In this document: in pieces, positions 22,254 to 34,300 of the stretch | Layout: every line of letters starts with the position of its first letter | How positions within the stretch are numbered: position 1 is the first letter of the stretch | NCBI GenBank assembly: GCA_023548195.1 | Contig: JAJHZJ010000252.1 | Span: forward strand, 4,937,242 to 5,001,241 | From: Bettongia penicillata ogilbyi | Taxonomy: Eukaryota; Chordata; Mammalia; Diprotodontia; Potoroidae | Length of the DNA: 64,000 bases | Reading direction: 5' to 3' | Program-made: the position numbers and the translations under genes | The notes under the pieces: generated by a model | The model's input: only the letters and a program-made list of their open reading frames with translations | Databases searched by the model: none | What the model was told of the DNA's origin: nothing

Positions 22254-22384
22254 CGAGGTGAGGAACCTGCAGCCTCAAAGTACTCTAGGTCCTCAAGTGC
22301 AGCTGAATGGATTCTGTCAAAGGACCACATTTGAGGACCTAGAGGGCCATATGTGACCTCGAGGCTGCAGGTTCCCCAACCCTG
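22254..22384. mobile_element. Short non-autonomous hAT element with 8-bp target duplication
   Basis: Perfect 8-bp duplication ggatagat at 22246-22253 and 22385-22392. The ends are inverted repeats: gaggtgaggaacctgcagcc at the left, and reading inward from the right cagggttggggaacctgcag. The element is 131 bp and nearly palindromic, and inner 'ctaggtcctcaa' arms also pair. It is too short to code for anything. Confidence 0.88.
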
Positions 22385-22848
22385 GGATAGATATATCTTC
22401 TACTAGTGATTTCCAAAGTTGGAGGACAGCACCATAAACTCACTGTGTTCTTTAATTTCTCATCAAGGTAATCAAGCTAAATGAAATGCCCTAATACTTC
22501 AATGGATCTGTGATATCAACAGTGTAGACTCCTCTCTACTGGGATAGACTATAACCCAGTGGACCTCATTTTGGGGAGGCTGTTGCATGTTAACATAAAT
22601 ACTCCATAGGGATACTCTCAGTTTGCTGGAGGACCTCTCTCCAATTCTTTTTAACATTCTGAGGATACAAATGCAATACTTCCATCTATTTAAACCTCAT
22701 TCTTGCCACATAACCACTCTGGTTTCTTTAATGACATCTTTTCATTTTTGGTAAAATGCTTTGGTCTACTTAGCATTCACTGTACAAGCAACAAAATTGA
22801 ATAGGCTCATAAATCTAGAGCAGGAAGGACCTAAGATGTAACCTAGAC

Positions 22849-23051
22849 CAGGGGTGGGAAACCTGTGACCTCATGGGCACATGGAGACCTCTAGGTTCTC
22901 AAGTGTGGCCCATTGACCAAATCCAATCTTCACAAAACAAATCCCCTTAATAAAAAGATTTGTTCTGTAAAATTTGGACTTAGTCAAAAGACTTCACCCA
23001 AGGACCTAGAAAGCCATATGTGGCCTCAAGGCCACAGGTTCTCCATCCCTG
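22849..23051. mobile_element. Short non-autonomous hAT element, longer relative
   Basis: Same ends as the 22254 element (caggggtgggaaacctgtga at the left; reading inward from the right cagggatggagaacctgtgg). It has an extra internal 'aaatccccttaataaaaaga' segment. The flanks show no exact 8-bp duplication. Confidence 0.75.
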
Positions 23052-23054
23052 ATT

Positions 23055-23215
23055 CTAGTCTAACTTCCTCATTTTATAGATCAGGAAACTGAGGCCCAAG
23101 GAAGTTGAATGATTTTCCCAAAGACATAAAGGTAATAAATATAAGAAGCAAAATTTAAACCCTAATCCTTTGACCTCAGAGCCAGTGCTTTTTCCATGGC
23201 ACCATGCTTAGACTT
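23055..23215 (-). repeat. CORE-SINE (MIR-type), reverse
   Basis: 'tatagatcaggaaactgagg cccaagg', then 'gacctcagagccagtgcttt ttccatggcacca'. Confidence 0.7.
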
Positions 23216-24620
23216 ATTATTGTCTTATTAAAATGCTGCTAAACTAAACTGTTTAAATTCCTATCCTAGAGTTTGCCATAGTACCTTCAAACTGAAGGAT
23301 TCATGTTCAAATAAATTGCTTTCAGTCTTTAAATAGATTTGGATTTTAGGATATAGTAGAATTGGCAACTGTTTTATTTTTAATATTCACCTTTTATGAT
23401 AGTGCTAGCTGTTTTGTAAAGAATCAAAACGTTTGTTGGTAGTCTAAAGAAAAAGAGCTAAGGCTTCTGAATCCAGCCTGGGAAGAGAGGTTACTGAGTT
23501 ATAAATAACATGTTGCTCTCTGAGCTTTCCTCAGGATCTGCAAGGAATTGTGTAGCAATAATGAAGTTGTAGTGGGGTGTAGTGGGACTTCCTGCACAAC
23601 TTGCTGTGCTAGTGAGCTCAGTTGTTACATCTCCTAGTTGGTCTCTCATATGGGTGTAGGTGGAGACACTCTTCCCTTGACACTGCCTTGTCTCTTCCTC
23701 TTGGGAGCCGGTGATAGTTCTTATCCAACCAAGTCTGGGAAAAAGGAAAGGAATATTTTTGCAGCCTTGCCTGTAATATCAGCCCAATTAATTGAAGCCC
23801 TACTACTAGACTATTGATTCACTGCCTAGACATCCTGGCATAAGTATTTACTTTCTCTGGGAGATTGTTAAAAAAAAATCAATTATTCTCTCTCATCAGC
23901 TCTGAGCCCCTAGCTAGAAAACAATTCTGATAAAATATCGCAGGCATCAGTCTGTCACTCTTCTCTTCCCTGTCTGTTTCATTTGAGCAAAGATACACAT
24001 AGATGAGCCATGCAATGGTCAGCCACATTTATCATACTAAAAAGACAAAGTAAACAGATAAACTAACTCAAGAAACACACATTTCAGGAAGCAAACACAC
24101 TCCCTTTTGGGAGAGAGGGAAAAATTGAAGACTGACTTGAAGAGGTAGCCATTCTAGGGATTTCTCAATAACCCCTTCATGATCCATATACCTGCAGTCC
24201 TGGTCTTAGAGTCCAGAACCATGCGTTTTATGGTTGTCATGTTTGGCTGCACAGTTTCCTTTGTTTCAGCTTTGCTTGGCTTCTTAACTCTGTTCTGCAG
24301 CAAACATGCTCACATGTATTGCTTTAGCTGCCATAATTTCTCAGCCGGGGAGGGCGTATCTATGAGTCACTTCAGTATCACCCTTCTACTCCCACCTCCA
24401 GGAGCTCCCAGATTAGAATAAACTTCTTCGGAGATCAGGAAAAGGAAGGAGAAGTTAATGTGAATTAGGCATCCTAGGGATTCATCTCCAGCACTCTGAT
24501 CTCCTTGTCAATGTCCAGAGAGGGCCACACTAGCATGAGGCGGGGGAAGGGAGAACAGGAAGGAAGAAGAAAAGACACAGGGAAAATCAGCATCTATTGT
24601 TGCTTTTACTGTTTAAACCT
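23216..24620. other. Unassigned unique-looking sequence
   Basis: 1.4 kb with no recognised repeat or exon. The 80-codon frame at 24179-24421 has a hydrophobic middle but no family resemblance. Confidence 0.35.
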
Positions 24621-24623
24621 TTT

Positions 24624-24880
24624 TTGTTGTCATTGTTTGTTCCTTTTCTGGTCCTGCTCAATTCTTCATGACCCCATTTGGGATTTCCTTGGTGAAGAGA
24701 CTGCACTGGTTTGCCATTTCCTTCTTCAGTTCATTTTACAGATGAGGAAGCTGAGGCAAACAAGGTTAAGTGACTTGCCCAGTGTCATACTGCTAGTCGC
24801 TGTGTGAGAATGGCTTTAGGAAGATAAGCCTTCCTGACTTCAGGTCTGCCACTCCATCTTCTGCACCACCTACCTGCCCC
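24624..24880 (-). repeat. tRNA-headed SINE with RTE-like tail, reverse
   Basis: Reverse tail 'gaccccatttgggatttcct', core 'cagatgaggaagctgaggca', then 'gacttgcccagtgtcatact' and head 'tgcaccacctacctgcccc'. Confidence 0.8.
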
Positions 24881-25042
24881 TATTTAAACCTTAGATATTT
24901 GTGAAAGGTTTTTCCCCCCTCTATTATTTAGTGGGGGGTGGGGAGGTTGGAGGAGACAATGCAAATTTTCATAACATATTTTTTTGGTTACAGCAAAATA
25001 AAAACATTTTTATGGTTGATTTGGGGCCTTTAAAATATCTTA

Positions 25043-27808
25043 GGAGGGGGACAGAGTGAAGATGTTGGAGTAGAAGGATGCACCTCTAGAAGCTCTGCCT
25101 CCATAGCCCATAAAATACCTGTAAAAAGTGACTCTAAACAAATTCTAGATCACCAGAAGTCACAAAATAACAGAATGAAAGATATTCCCAGCCCAAAGCA
25201 GCCTGGAAGGCAGACAGGAAAGGTCTATCACACTAGTGCAGAGCACAGCCCAGAGTGGGCCGCAGCACAGCAGGAACAGGACCCAGAATAGGCTTCATGG
25301 CATTACTGGCAGCAGCATTTTGGTTGCTCAATCCAAAAATGCCAAAGATAGCTTCAAAGGTCAGTGAGAAAGCTCTTTCATCTACTTGAAAAGAGAGCAG
25401 CGCCCTCCTATCCTAGACTCAGCCCCAGACAGCCCCAGGCAATGGCAGCTTCCATTGTTGGAGTGCTGACCTAAAGACCCTGGGGGAATTGAGCTGCTGA
25501 TCTGGATCTCAGCCCTGAATGGTAGCCCTGGTGTGAGGAGGAGGAGGAGGAGGAGTGCTAGCTGATGTGGTGGAGTTGGTGGAGACTCTGGAGAGGGAAT
25601 TCTACTGGCAGATCCTAGGCAGAAAAGAGTGCTTGTAGTTGCTTCCAGACCAGAGTTGAGGTCAGGAGAGGAGTAAACTCCTCTCCCTTGATTGTGCCAC
25701 CATGGAGGAAATGAGAACTTACTGGCCCCCAAAGTATACCCTCCTCTTGACAAAGAACTCCAAAGTCAAGTAACTGGCTGGGAAAATGACCAAAAAAGGA
25801 AAAAAGAATAAGACAATGGAAGGTTACTTTCTTGGTGAACAAGTATTTTCTTCCATCCTTTCAGATGAGGAAGAAAAATGTATACCATCAGAGGAAGACC
25901 CAAAAGTCATGGCTTCTGCATCTAAAATCTCCAAAATAAATATGCAATTGTCTCAGGCAATGGAAAGAACTCAAAAAGTATTTTGAAAACCAAGTAAGAG
26001 AAGTAGAGGAAAAATTGGGAAGAGAAATGAGAGTGACGTAAGAAAATCATGAAAAGCCAGTCAACAGCTTGCTAAAGGAGACCCAAAAAAATGCTGAAGA
26101 AATTAACACCTTTAAAAATAGACTAACCCAAATGGCAAAAGAGGTCCAAAAAACAATGAGGAGAAGAATGCTTTAAAAAGCAGAATTAGCCAAATGGAAA
26201 ATGAGGTTCAAAAGCTCACTGAAGAAAATAGTTCTTTAAAAATTAGAATGAAGTTGATGGAAGCTAATGACTTTATGAGAAACCAAGAAATTACAAAACT
26301 AAATGAAAAGAATGAATAAATAGAAGACAATGTGAAATATCTCATTGGAAAAACAACAGACCTGAAAAATGAATCCAGGAGAGACAATTTAAAAATTATG
26401 TTATTCCCTGAAAGCCATGATCAGATAAAGAACCTAGACATCATCTTTCATAAAATTATCAAGGAAAACTGCCCTGATACCCTGGAACCAGAGGGTAAAA
26501 TAAATATTGAAAGAATTCACTGATCACCAGTTCCCAGGTCAAGGAGAAAATATTGCAAGCAGTCAGAAAGAAACAATATGAGTATTGTGGAAAGACAATG
26601 AGGATAACACAGGATCTGGCAATTTCTACACTAAGGGATTGAAGGGCTTGGAATATGGTATTCCAGAAGTCAAAGGAACTAGGATTAAAACCAAGAATCA
26701 CTTATGCAGCAACCCAGCAAAACTGAGTATAATATTTTATGAGAAAAAATGGGCATTCAATGAAATAGAGGACTTTCAAGCATTCTTGATGAAAAGACCA
26801 GAACTGAAGAGAAAATTTGGCTTTCAAACACAAGAATCAAGAGAAGCATGAAAAGGTAAACAAGAAAGAGAAATCGTAAGGGACCTACTAAAGTTGAACT
26901 GTTTACATTCCTACATGGAAAGATAATATTTGTAACTTTTCTCAGTATTTAGGTAGTTGGAGGGATTTTATATATAGACAGAGGTCACAGAGTGAGTTGA
27001 ATAGGAAGGGACGATATCTAAAAAAATAAAATTAAGTGGTAAGAGAGGAATATAATGGGAGGAGAAAGGGAGAAATGGAATGGGATGAATTATCTCTCAT
27101 GAAAAAGGTAAGAAAAAGCTTATTCAATGGAGGGAGAAAAGGGGAGGTGAGAGGGAAAAAGTGAAGCTTACCCTCATCACATTTGGCATAAGGAGAAAAT
27201 AATATACACACTCAATTTGGTATGAAAAATCTATCTTACACTACAGGAAAGTAGAGGAAAAGGGGATAAGTGGAGTATGGCGGGGAGGATGATAGACGGG
27301 AGGGCAAATGAGAGGATGGGGGTAATTAGAAGTAAACACTTTTGGGGAGAGATAAGGTCAAAGGAGAGAACAATAAATGGGGGGCAGGATAAGATGGAGG
27401 GAAATATAGTTTTTTTTCACAACATGACTATTATGGAAGTTTTTAGCAAAATTACACACATACAGCCTATATTGAATTGCTTACCTTCTCAGTGGGGATG
27501 GGTGGGGAGGAAGAAGTGAGTGAAGTTGGAACTCAGACTTTTAGGAATGAATATTGAGAATTGTTTTTGTATATAACTGGGAAATAAGAAATACAGGTAA
27601 TGGGGTATAGAAATCTATCTTGCCCTACAAGAAAAGAGAGAAGATGGGGATAAGGGAAGGGAGGGGGGTGATAGAAGGGAGGGTAGATTGGGAGAAAGGG
27701 TAATCAGAATGCATGGTGTTTTGGGGTGGGGGGTAGAAGTGGGGAGAAAATTTGAAACTCAAAATCTTGTGGAAAATAATATTGAAAATTAAAAATAAAT
27801 AAATAAAT
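25043..27808 (+). mobile_element. HAL1-type (ORF2-less L1) element, copy A
   Basis: The element is ~2.77 kb and shares its layout with copy B at 35446: a G-rich start then 'gatgttggagtagaag', a ~740-bp 5' UTR, an ORF1-like region (25786-26851), and a ~0.95-kb purine-rich 3' UTR. It ends in 'gaaaattaaaaataaataaa'. No ORF2 (endonuclease/reverse transcriptase) lies between ORF1 and the 3' UTR. The same absence in copy B, at the same place and nearly the same total length, argues for a real ORF2-less family rather than two chance deletions. Half-L1 (HAL1) elements are known in mammals including opossum. No clear target-site duplication was found. Confidence 0.8.
25786..26851 (+). pseudogene. Decayed L1/HAL1 ORF1, copy A
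   Basis: Starts MTKKGKKNKTMEGYFLGEQV at 25786, where this copy keeps the N-terminal frame that is shifted in copy B, and stops after 67 codons. Further blocks include 'YLIGKTTDLKNESRRDNLKI' (from 26335) and 'KKWAFNEIEDFQAFLMKRPE' (near 26745-26805). Compared with copy B about 55 bases are missing near 26533, removing the linker and the second RNA-binding strand of the RRM. Several stops and shifts make it non-functional. Confidence 0.8.
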
Positions 27809-28840
27809 TGGGAAAAAGAGAAAGAAAGCCCTTCAGGTTATCTGAAGACATGTCCACAAAAATATCATGATCTACTTTGTCAAAGGTCTAATGGAATAAA
27901 AAGTATCTTTAGTAAAAAAAAAAAATGTCTTTGAAATGTTGTAAGTTAGTTGTGTGTACCTTAAAGGAGAGGATGTTCAACTATTAGGTTATATGGTTCT
28001 TAATCTGGGTTCCTAAGTTTTTCTCCTAACTCACTATGTAATTGCAACTTGCTTTTCTGAACTCCTAAATCTGATATGAAAAAGGACATAGTAATACTTT
28101 CTACCTAAAGGGATATATTGAAGTGGTTTTTTTTTTTAATTTTAATAAAGGAAATACTTTATCCAGCACTTCAAAATGTCTAGGTAAAACATACAAGTAA
28201 AATACATTATTTTAAAGAAAAAACCTTTGAAACAGAATACTAACTGAATGCACAAACATGATCTGCTAACAGCCCCTAATGAAGATATTGCAGTTAATTA
28301 AATAAATGGCATCTTCTGGAACCCTCACTCTTGGACAACTACTTGTAGCTTAGAATAAAGTCAGAAAGGACTAAAAAATGGTTTTGTTTTCTGATTGGGG
28401 ATGATCCTAAGGTAGGGGTTAAGCTATTCTGCCCAAAATATTTCCCCCTTTTCTTTCAACCCCACAAAAAGCAGCAGATATTAATTCAGTCTAGAAATAT
28501 GAAGGGCAGGAAAATAAGACAAGGGAGAAATTGTGCTGGAGGATCAAAAACTGGAGTACATGACTATATCAAACCTGAAGGAAAGGGGACTCAGCTGGGG
28601 CCAATCCAATACTTAAAGAGGATATGCAGGATAAAAAAACAGGTAAGAGAATACAATATCCCCCAATATGAGGAGGGTGAAGAATTTTTCAGCCTAGTCT
28701 AGAACAAGAACTCAACAGCAAAGTGGGATTATTGGGGAAAGTCAGGAGCCAGGAAGTGACCAAGATCCAAATAGAGCACTCAACTTGCAAACATCCAAAA
28801 CAAAACAGAAGTACAAACAAGTACAATTACTAAGGAAAGA
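27809..28840. other. Unassigned sequence
   Basis: A-rich at first, then about 1 kb without a recognised repeat or exon. The 67-codon frame at 28499-28702 is not supported. Confidence 0.3.
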
Positions 28841-30160
28841 ATAAGTAATGGCCAATTTCAGAGATTTTTTTTTCTTGTTAAAGAGAGGTTAAGATCAGCT
28901 ATTGAACAAAGGAAACATAAGGCATCACAGAGATAAAAGTGGGGCATGATAAAGATGTAGACCTAAAGAACCTAAAGAAAGAGGAAAAATAATATTAGAA
29001 AAGCAGAACTGAAACATCTCGCCATACAAATATCCCTACAGTAAATCCATATGTTTTGTAGGGACAGAATTGTAGAGTAGGAGGTTGAATAAATGGGACA
29101 AAGAGAGGTAGAGGATTTTTTTTTAAATGGTGAAACACCCTCACTAAGTCCAGGGTAAAGAGTAATGGGATAGTGATTCCTATAGTTTCTCAGCAAGAAG
29201 AATCTCAACATTTCTAGGAAAATAGAAAAAGTGGCAGATCTATGCTATATATTCAGTAATTTCTTATTCCCTCCTTTGAAGGAGTCACAAATTAGGCACC
29301 CACCCCTGCACCCCCACCCTCACCCAAATTGAATTGCCACCTATATAGGAGTATCTGGAGTGGGAATGAGGAACCAATAAATGTGTGTATTCCCTCCAGG
29401 GATGAGAAACCTGTGGGAAACCTTTGAGTTAATTCAAACTACATTTAGGCTAGGCTAGATGGCACTTTTGAGTCCCAGAGAGCTAGATGTGGCTTTGAGG
29501 CCACAGGTTCCCAACTCCTTTGAGTAATAAGCAACCTTGGAGCAATGAACCAGGGAAGGCCAGTGCAAAGGACTGAGTTTGGTTCAAGCAACCAGTCCCT
29601 GTGGCCTTAGCAAATGGTGCCTTGTTAGTTATTGTACTAGAAAGGAATGTTGCAACAAAATGCATAAGGGCAATAACAAAGAAATGATCTAGAAATACTA
29701 TAGAAATTTTAATACCATTGGGATCACAGAGACATTGAAGGAATAAACAGAATATAATCCATGAATCATACAATAAAATTTTAGAACAAATTATAAAGGT
29801 GATGGATTTTTAAAAGAAATAAAATCTTCTCTGTAAAAGGAATAGCGAAAAGAAAATAGATACAAGAAGTTGAAGAAGAAAAGAAGGGAAGTTTTGAACT
29901 AATCACTTAAATAAGAGAGAAAAGAAGGGACAAAAGAGGGAAAGATTAAACAAAAATAAACGAATAGTTTAAGTAAAATCTCCAAACTAGGAAAAGTGTA
30001 GACAGACATGAGAAGGATGGTGATCAGGTGGTAAAAGACAGTCTTTAGAAATAAGGGTGTCATGAAAGCAGTTTAGGCAAAACAAATGACAAAACACTCC
30101 TTAGTGAGGAGGAAGACTTTTTTTTAATACTAAGAAAGTACTAAAGCAAAAAACGAATAA
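28841..30160 (+). repeat. A-rich sequence, possibly 5' part of the old L1
   Basis: Purine-rich sequence precedes the recognisable ORF2 start and lies in the position expected of L1 5' UTR/ORF1. I could not read an ORF1 in it, so the assignment is by position only. It is interrupted by a short hAT element at 29397. Confidence 0.3.
29397..29519. mobile_element. Short non-autonomous hAT element
   Basis: The left end cagggatgagaaacctgtgg and the right end (reading inward aaaggagttgggaacctgtg) match the ends of the 22254 and 22849 elements. It also carries the family's 'ggctttgaggccacaggttc' right arm. Confidence 0.7.
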
Positions 30161-33100
30161 AATCTCAAGCCTACCTCTCATCACTTTAAATGTGGATGAA
30201 CTAAACAAGTAAATTAAATAAGAGAATGAATAAGAAAATAAAATACCATAATCTGTTGTTTACAAGAAACACATACAAAAGACAAAGGAATACAAAATCA
30301 AAACAAGAGGCTGGAACAAAATGTATTAAGAATTGGGTGAATCCAAGGAAGTAGGAATTGGAATCATACAACTAGACATAGCAAAAATGAAAATCCACAA
30401 AGCTGTAGAGATAAACATGGAAATGACATCATGCTTAAAGGAATCATAGGCAATGATTTAAGAGCAATACCAAAACTGCTTGCAACAAACAAATAGCCTA
30501 ACATCTACAATCAAAGGAAAAGTTAACTGAATTGCAAAAAGAAATGGTTTCACAATAATAACAGACTTTAGTGCTTCTCTCTCAGAAATGGATAAATAAA
30601 ATAGAAATCTTAACAAGAGAAAATATGGGATGTTTCCAAAAGTCTTAGCACAGTCTTAAACTTTAGTAGCTTTTGTGACACTTTGTATTTAGCTGAGAGA
30701 TTTATAGTGTCTCTTAAATGGGAACATTTAAAGAATATACATATTTCTCAGGATATCATGCTACCTTTACAAAAATAGACCATGTTCTAGGATACAAAAT
30801 ATTATAAATAAGAGGAAAAGCAGAAATACTAAAAAAAAAATCTATGACCTATAGGTCATGCATCACACAATTTTAAAAAAATCATTATAGGGAACAAAAG
30901 TCACAGATCTAAACAGACTTAAAAAAAACATCTTGAACAATGAGTGGACCAAAGAAGGAATCAAAGGAAAAATATCTCTGTAAAAGTCAATTATAATGAT
31001 GAAGTAATGTACCAACATGTCTAGGATATAGTTAAAACAGTCTTCAAAGGAAAAGTTATATTCCTATAAACATGCATTAACAAAATAGAAAAAGAAAAGA
31101 TGAATGAATTGAATGTGCAAATAAAAATTAGAAACAAACAAAAAAAAAACAAAATAAGCACAAGATGGTAGATCTTGAAAAAAAAGAAATCAATAAATTG
31201 GAAAATAAAAAGGATTAAAAGAACTAACATGAAAGACTAAAATCTGGTTCTTTGAAAAGACTAACAAAACTGACAAACCTTTAGCCAAACCTGATTAAAC
31301 AGAAGAAGGAAAATAAAATTAATAAAAAATTTAACAAGGTAGAATCGTGACAAAAAAAATTTAAAAAGAATTAAGAAAACCTGCAATCCCAACAAAATAG
31401 ATTTGAAAAGGAATAAAGGATTATCTACAAAAATGCAAAATATTCCAATTAATAAAGATCTTAAACAATTTTATTTCTGAATTATCCAGAAAAGAACTAC
31501 CAAAGTGGTAGAGTAGGAGAGACCTGAATTGATAACAACGACGAATGTCCTGTAAACAAATAAAGAACAATTCAAGTATATTCATGACTGAGCCATGCCA
31601 ATTTAATAAGAAATAACAACAGTCCCAAAACTAATTTTCAGATTTAGTGCTAACTCAATGAAACTGCCAAGAATATACTTTATAAAAGTAGGCAAAAAAT
31701 TATATTCATTTGAAGAAACAAGAGATCTAGAAAATAAAGGAAAGTAAAGAAAATGAGAGAAATGAATGAGAAATAGTATTTCCAGATCTCATACTACACT
31801 ATGAAGTACTAATAATAAAAACCATTTTTCCTAGTTAAAAAAATAGAGAATAAGTGGAACAAAATAAACATGGAAGAATCAGAAAGAATTAGATTTAATA
31901 ACTCAATGTTCACTAAGTCCTGAAACATAAATTACCTAGGAAAGAACTCCCTATTTGAAAACAGTTAAGAAAAGTGGAATGCAACCTGACAGAAGTAATA
32001 GGAAAGCTGTTGGGGTCAAATGTACACGTCAGAGCAGCATTTTACACAATTTACCATAATCAATTAAAAAGAGATACCTAATGGCAATAATAATTAGAAG
32101 AGAAACACATCAGGTATCTTTGCTTTGGTTAGATGGCAACTTTTTGATAAAACAAGCAATAGAAATAATTACTTAAAATATAAAGTAGGTAATTTTGATT
32201 ATATGAATTACAAAAGCTTTTAACTAAACAAAATAAGTATGACTGATAAGATGGTAAGTTGTCCACTGAGAGAAAAAAAGTCTTCATTTGAAATATTTCT
32301 GATGAAGATCTGGAACTAAAATACTCAAGTAGCTCTCAGAAATGTGTTAAAATAACACTCATTCCTCCACATTTAAGTGGTTAGAGGACAAACACTTCTC
32401 AAAGAACTTCAAACTATTAACAACCATATGAAAAATAGTTTCAAAACACTCCAAAAAAGGGAACTGCAAATTGAAAAAACTCTTAGTATTATCCTTATTC
32501 CCAACAAATTATCAAAGATGGCAAAAGATGAGAACACTCAATGAAGAAAGACTTGCAAAAGGTTAGACATACATACACTATTGTAGGAATTCTGAGTTGC
32601 TTTAATTATTCTGGAAAGCAAGTTGAGATTTAACCCTTTGACTCATAGATTCTATTGCTGGCCGTTTACCCCAAAAAGATCAATGACAAGGAAAAAGGTC
32701 AAAATACACACCAAAATATTTACAGCAACATTTTTTTGTAGTAGCAAAAAACTGGGGAAAAAAAGTAGATGCCTATCTATTAGAGAATGACTAAATAAAT
32801 TGTTGCACATGAAAGTAATGCAATATTTTTGTGCTGTTAAAAACAACAAATGTGATGAATACAAAGAAGCATGAGAAGAATTACAGGAACTGATGCGAAG
32901 TAAAATGAGCAGAACCAGGAAAACAATATACACATTGAATACAGCAATGTAAATTTAAAACAAAACAACACAATAAAACAAGTGAAACTGAAATCTAGCA
33001 AAATTACAATGACTATACTTGCCTCCCACAAAGAAATATATAAAGGTGAGTCCCCAGTGTCTTTTTAGAGGTAGTAAAAGGGAGACTATGGGTGAGGGAC

Positions 33101-33330
33101 ACTGCATATAACACTGGGGTTTGGGTTTGTTTGTTTTCTTATTTTGGTTAGTTTTGATTAATTGTATTTTCCTCCTCTTTTATTTTTTGTCCTGACTTGT
33201 GGGTACTATAAGAGAAAGGGAAACATTGGGAAATATAGGCGACATAAAAACTAAAGATAGCTACTGAAATTTGCTTTTAAAGAAAAAGAAAATGTTTGCC
33301 ATTTAACAATTATTGGGTTTGGTGAATGTA
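30161..33330 (+). pseudogene. Old L1 ORF2 and 3' UTR, reverse-transcriptase core missing
   Basis: The endonuclease start reads 'LITLNVDELN' at about 30177, then 'ICCLQETHTKDK' at about 30249. A later block 'FFEKTNKTDKPLAKPD' lies near 31237-31290. The C-terminal part is seen from about 31620 ('gtgctaactcaatgaaactg'), with the 'aagtagatgcctatctatta' and 'gagcagaaccaggaaaacaa' motifs of the L1 3' end at 32760-32925. I found no YADD/FADD catalytic block. Between about 31440 and 31600 the sequence jumps from before the RT fingers to after the thumb. Many stops and shifts. Confidence 0.7.
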
Positions 33331-33734
33331 TATGTTTACATTTTAAAATTCCAAAGAATTAAATGTTGTCTATATAGAAAATATGGGTGTATTATTGTAT
33401 ACATCAAAGTGGACTCAAATGTGCTTTGCTCAACTACCATTTATAGATAAATATTCGCTTATTATGTAGTTCTGATATATAAAAGTAATGTCAACTGACA
33501 GAGGGCAGGGAATATTGGGGATAGGGAAGATAATATTATCTTCGTACTTTCTAGTACATGTACCTTAGGATGTACCTTAGGATGGACACATTGTAGGGGG
33601 AGATGTTGATGATTTAGGCCCTGCTTTTATGATCATACTGGTGTTAAATTCTTTTTTTCCTTTCTTGTGAAGGAGTTTATCATCCTTTTCTACAGCTTCT
33701 TCTTTAATTGGTCAAGCTAATGACCTTAGCTTAA
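33331..33734. other. Unassigned sequence
   Basis: No recognisable feature. Confidence 0.3.
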
Positions 33735-33739
33735 TAAGA

Positions 33740-33925
33740 TCAAGGTCTTCTGCTGCATCCAGGGCCATCTCCAGTCATCCAGATATACATCTTGCCACTG
33801 GACCCAGATGACTCCAGAGGAGAAAGTGATGCTTGTGACTTAAATCCAATTCACTTGCATGTCATGTCATCATCTCCCTGATGTCATGGTCCTCTTTGAG
33901 AATGAATAATGAACAGCACTTGACT
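33740..33925 (+). repeat. WSINE1-tail SINE, truncated, composite-head type
   Basis: 'atcaaggtcttctgctgcat' runs into 'ccagggccatctccagtcat' and ends 'tttgagaatgaataatgaac'. The 'caaggtc...ctgc.tcc' lead-in matches the junction in the 522-bp composite at 9350 rather than the tRNA-headed copy at 15770. Confidence 0.7.
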
Positions 33926-34129
33926 GAAGAGTACTGGCTAGTACCTAGCTTTAGATGATGAAGCTGACAGGGACATAAAGTCTCTTCAGAGATTAGTGAG
34001 TACATGATTTGATACTTCAAAGAATGATTTCTCAAGTATGCCTGAATGTATTTGTTTCAGGAGGTCTTCATTTGGTTTATCATAACATAGGCATTTATTA
34101 TCACTGTTATTATCATTGTTTTTGGTGCT

Positions 34130-34240
34130 GCTGCAGGGAGCCTTAGAAATGAGGAAACTGAGTCCAAGAAAGCCACCCCAGGTCCCAAGGAGAGGAGAGG
34201 AGAGACCCAGATCTCTTTCCAGTTCTAAAGATCTCATGAT
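34130..34240 (-). repeat. CORE-SINE scrap, reverse
   Basis: 'gaaatgaggaaactgagtcc' then 'agacccagatctctttccag', consistent with a degraded MIR. Confidence 0.45.
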
Positions 34241-34276
34241 TTATTTTGGAAAAAGTGAAAGGAATACCAGTCTTTA

Positions 34277-34300
34277 GTGTGTGTGTGTGTGTGTGTGTCA
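34277..34300. repeat. (GT)n microsatellite
   Basis: About 11 gt units. Confidence 0.9.

Noticed and set aside
22849..23051. 8-bp target duplication for this hAT element
   Set aside because: The flanks acctagac and attctagt only resemble each other after a 2-base shift, which is not convincing.
25382..25753. 123-codon minus-strand frame
   Set aside because: It is antisense to the HAL1 5' UTR, which is G/C-rich and often open on the opposite strand; no motif.
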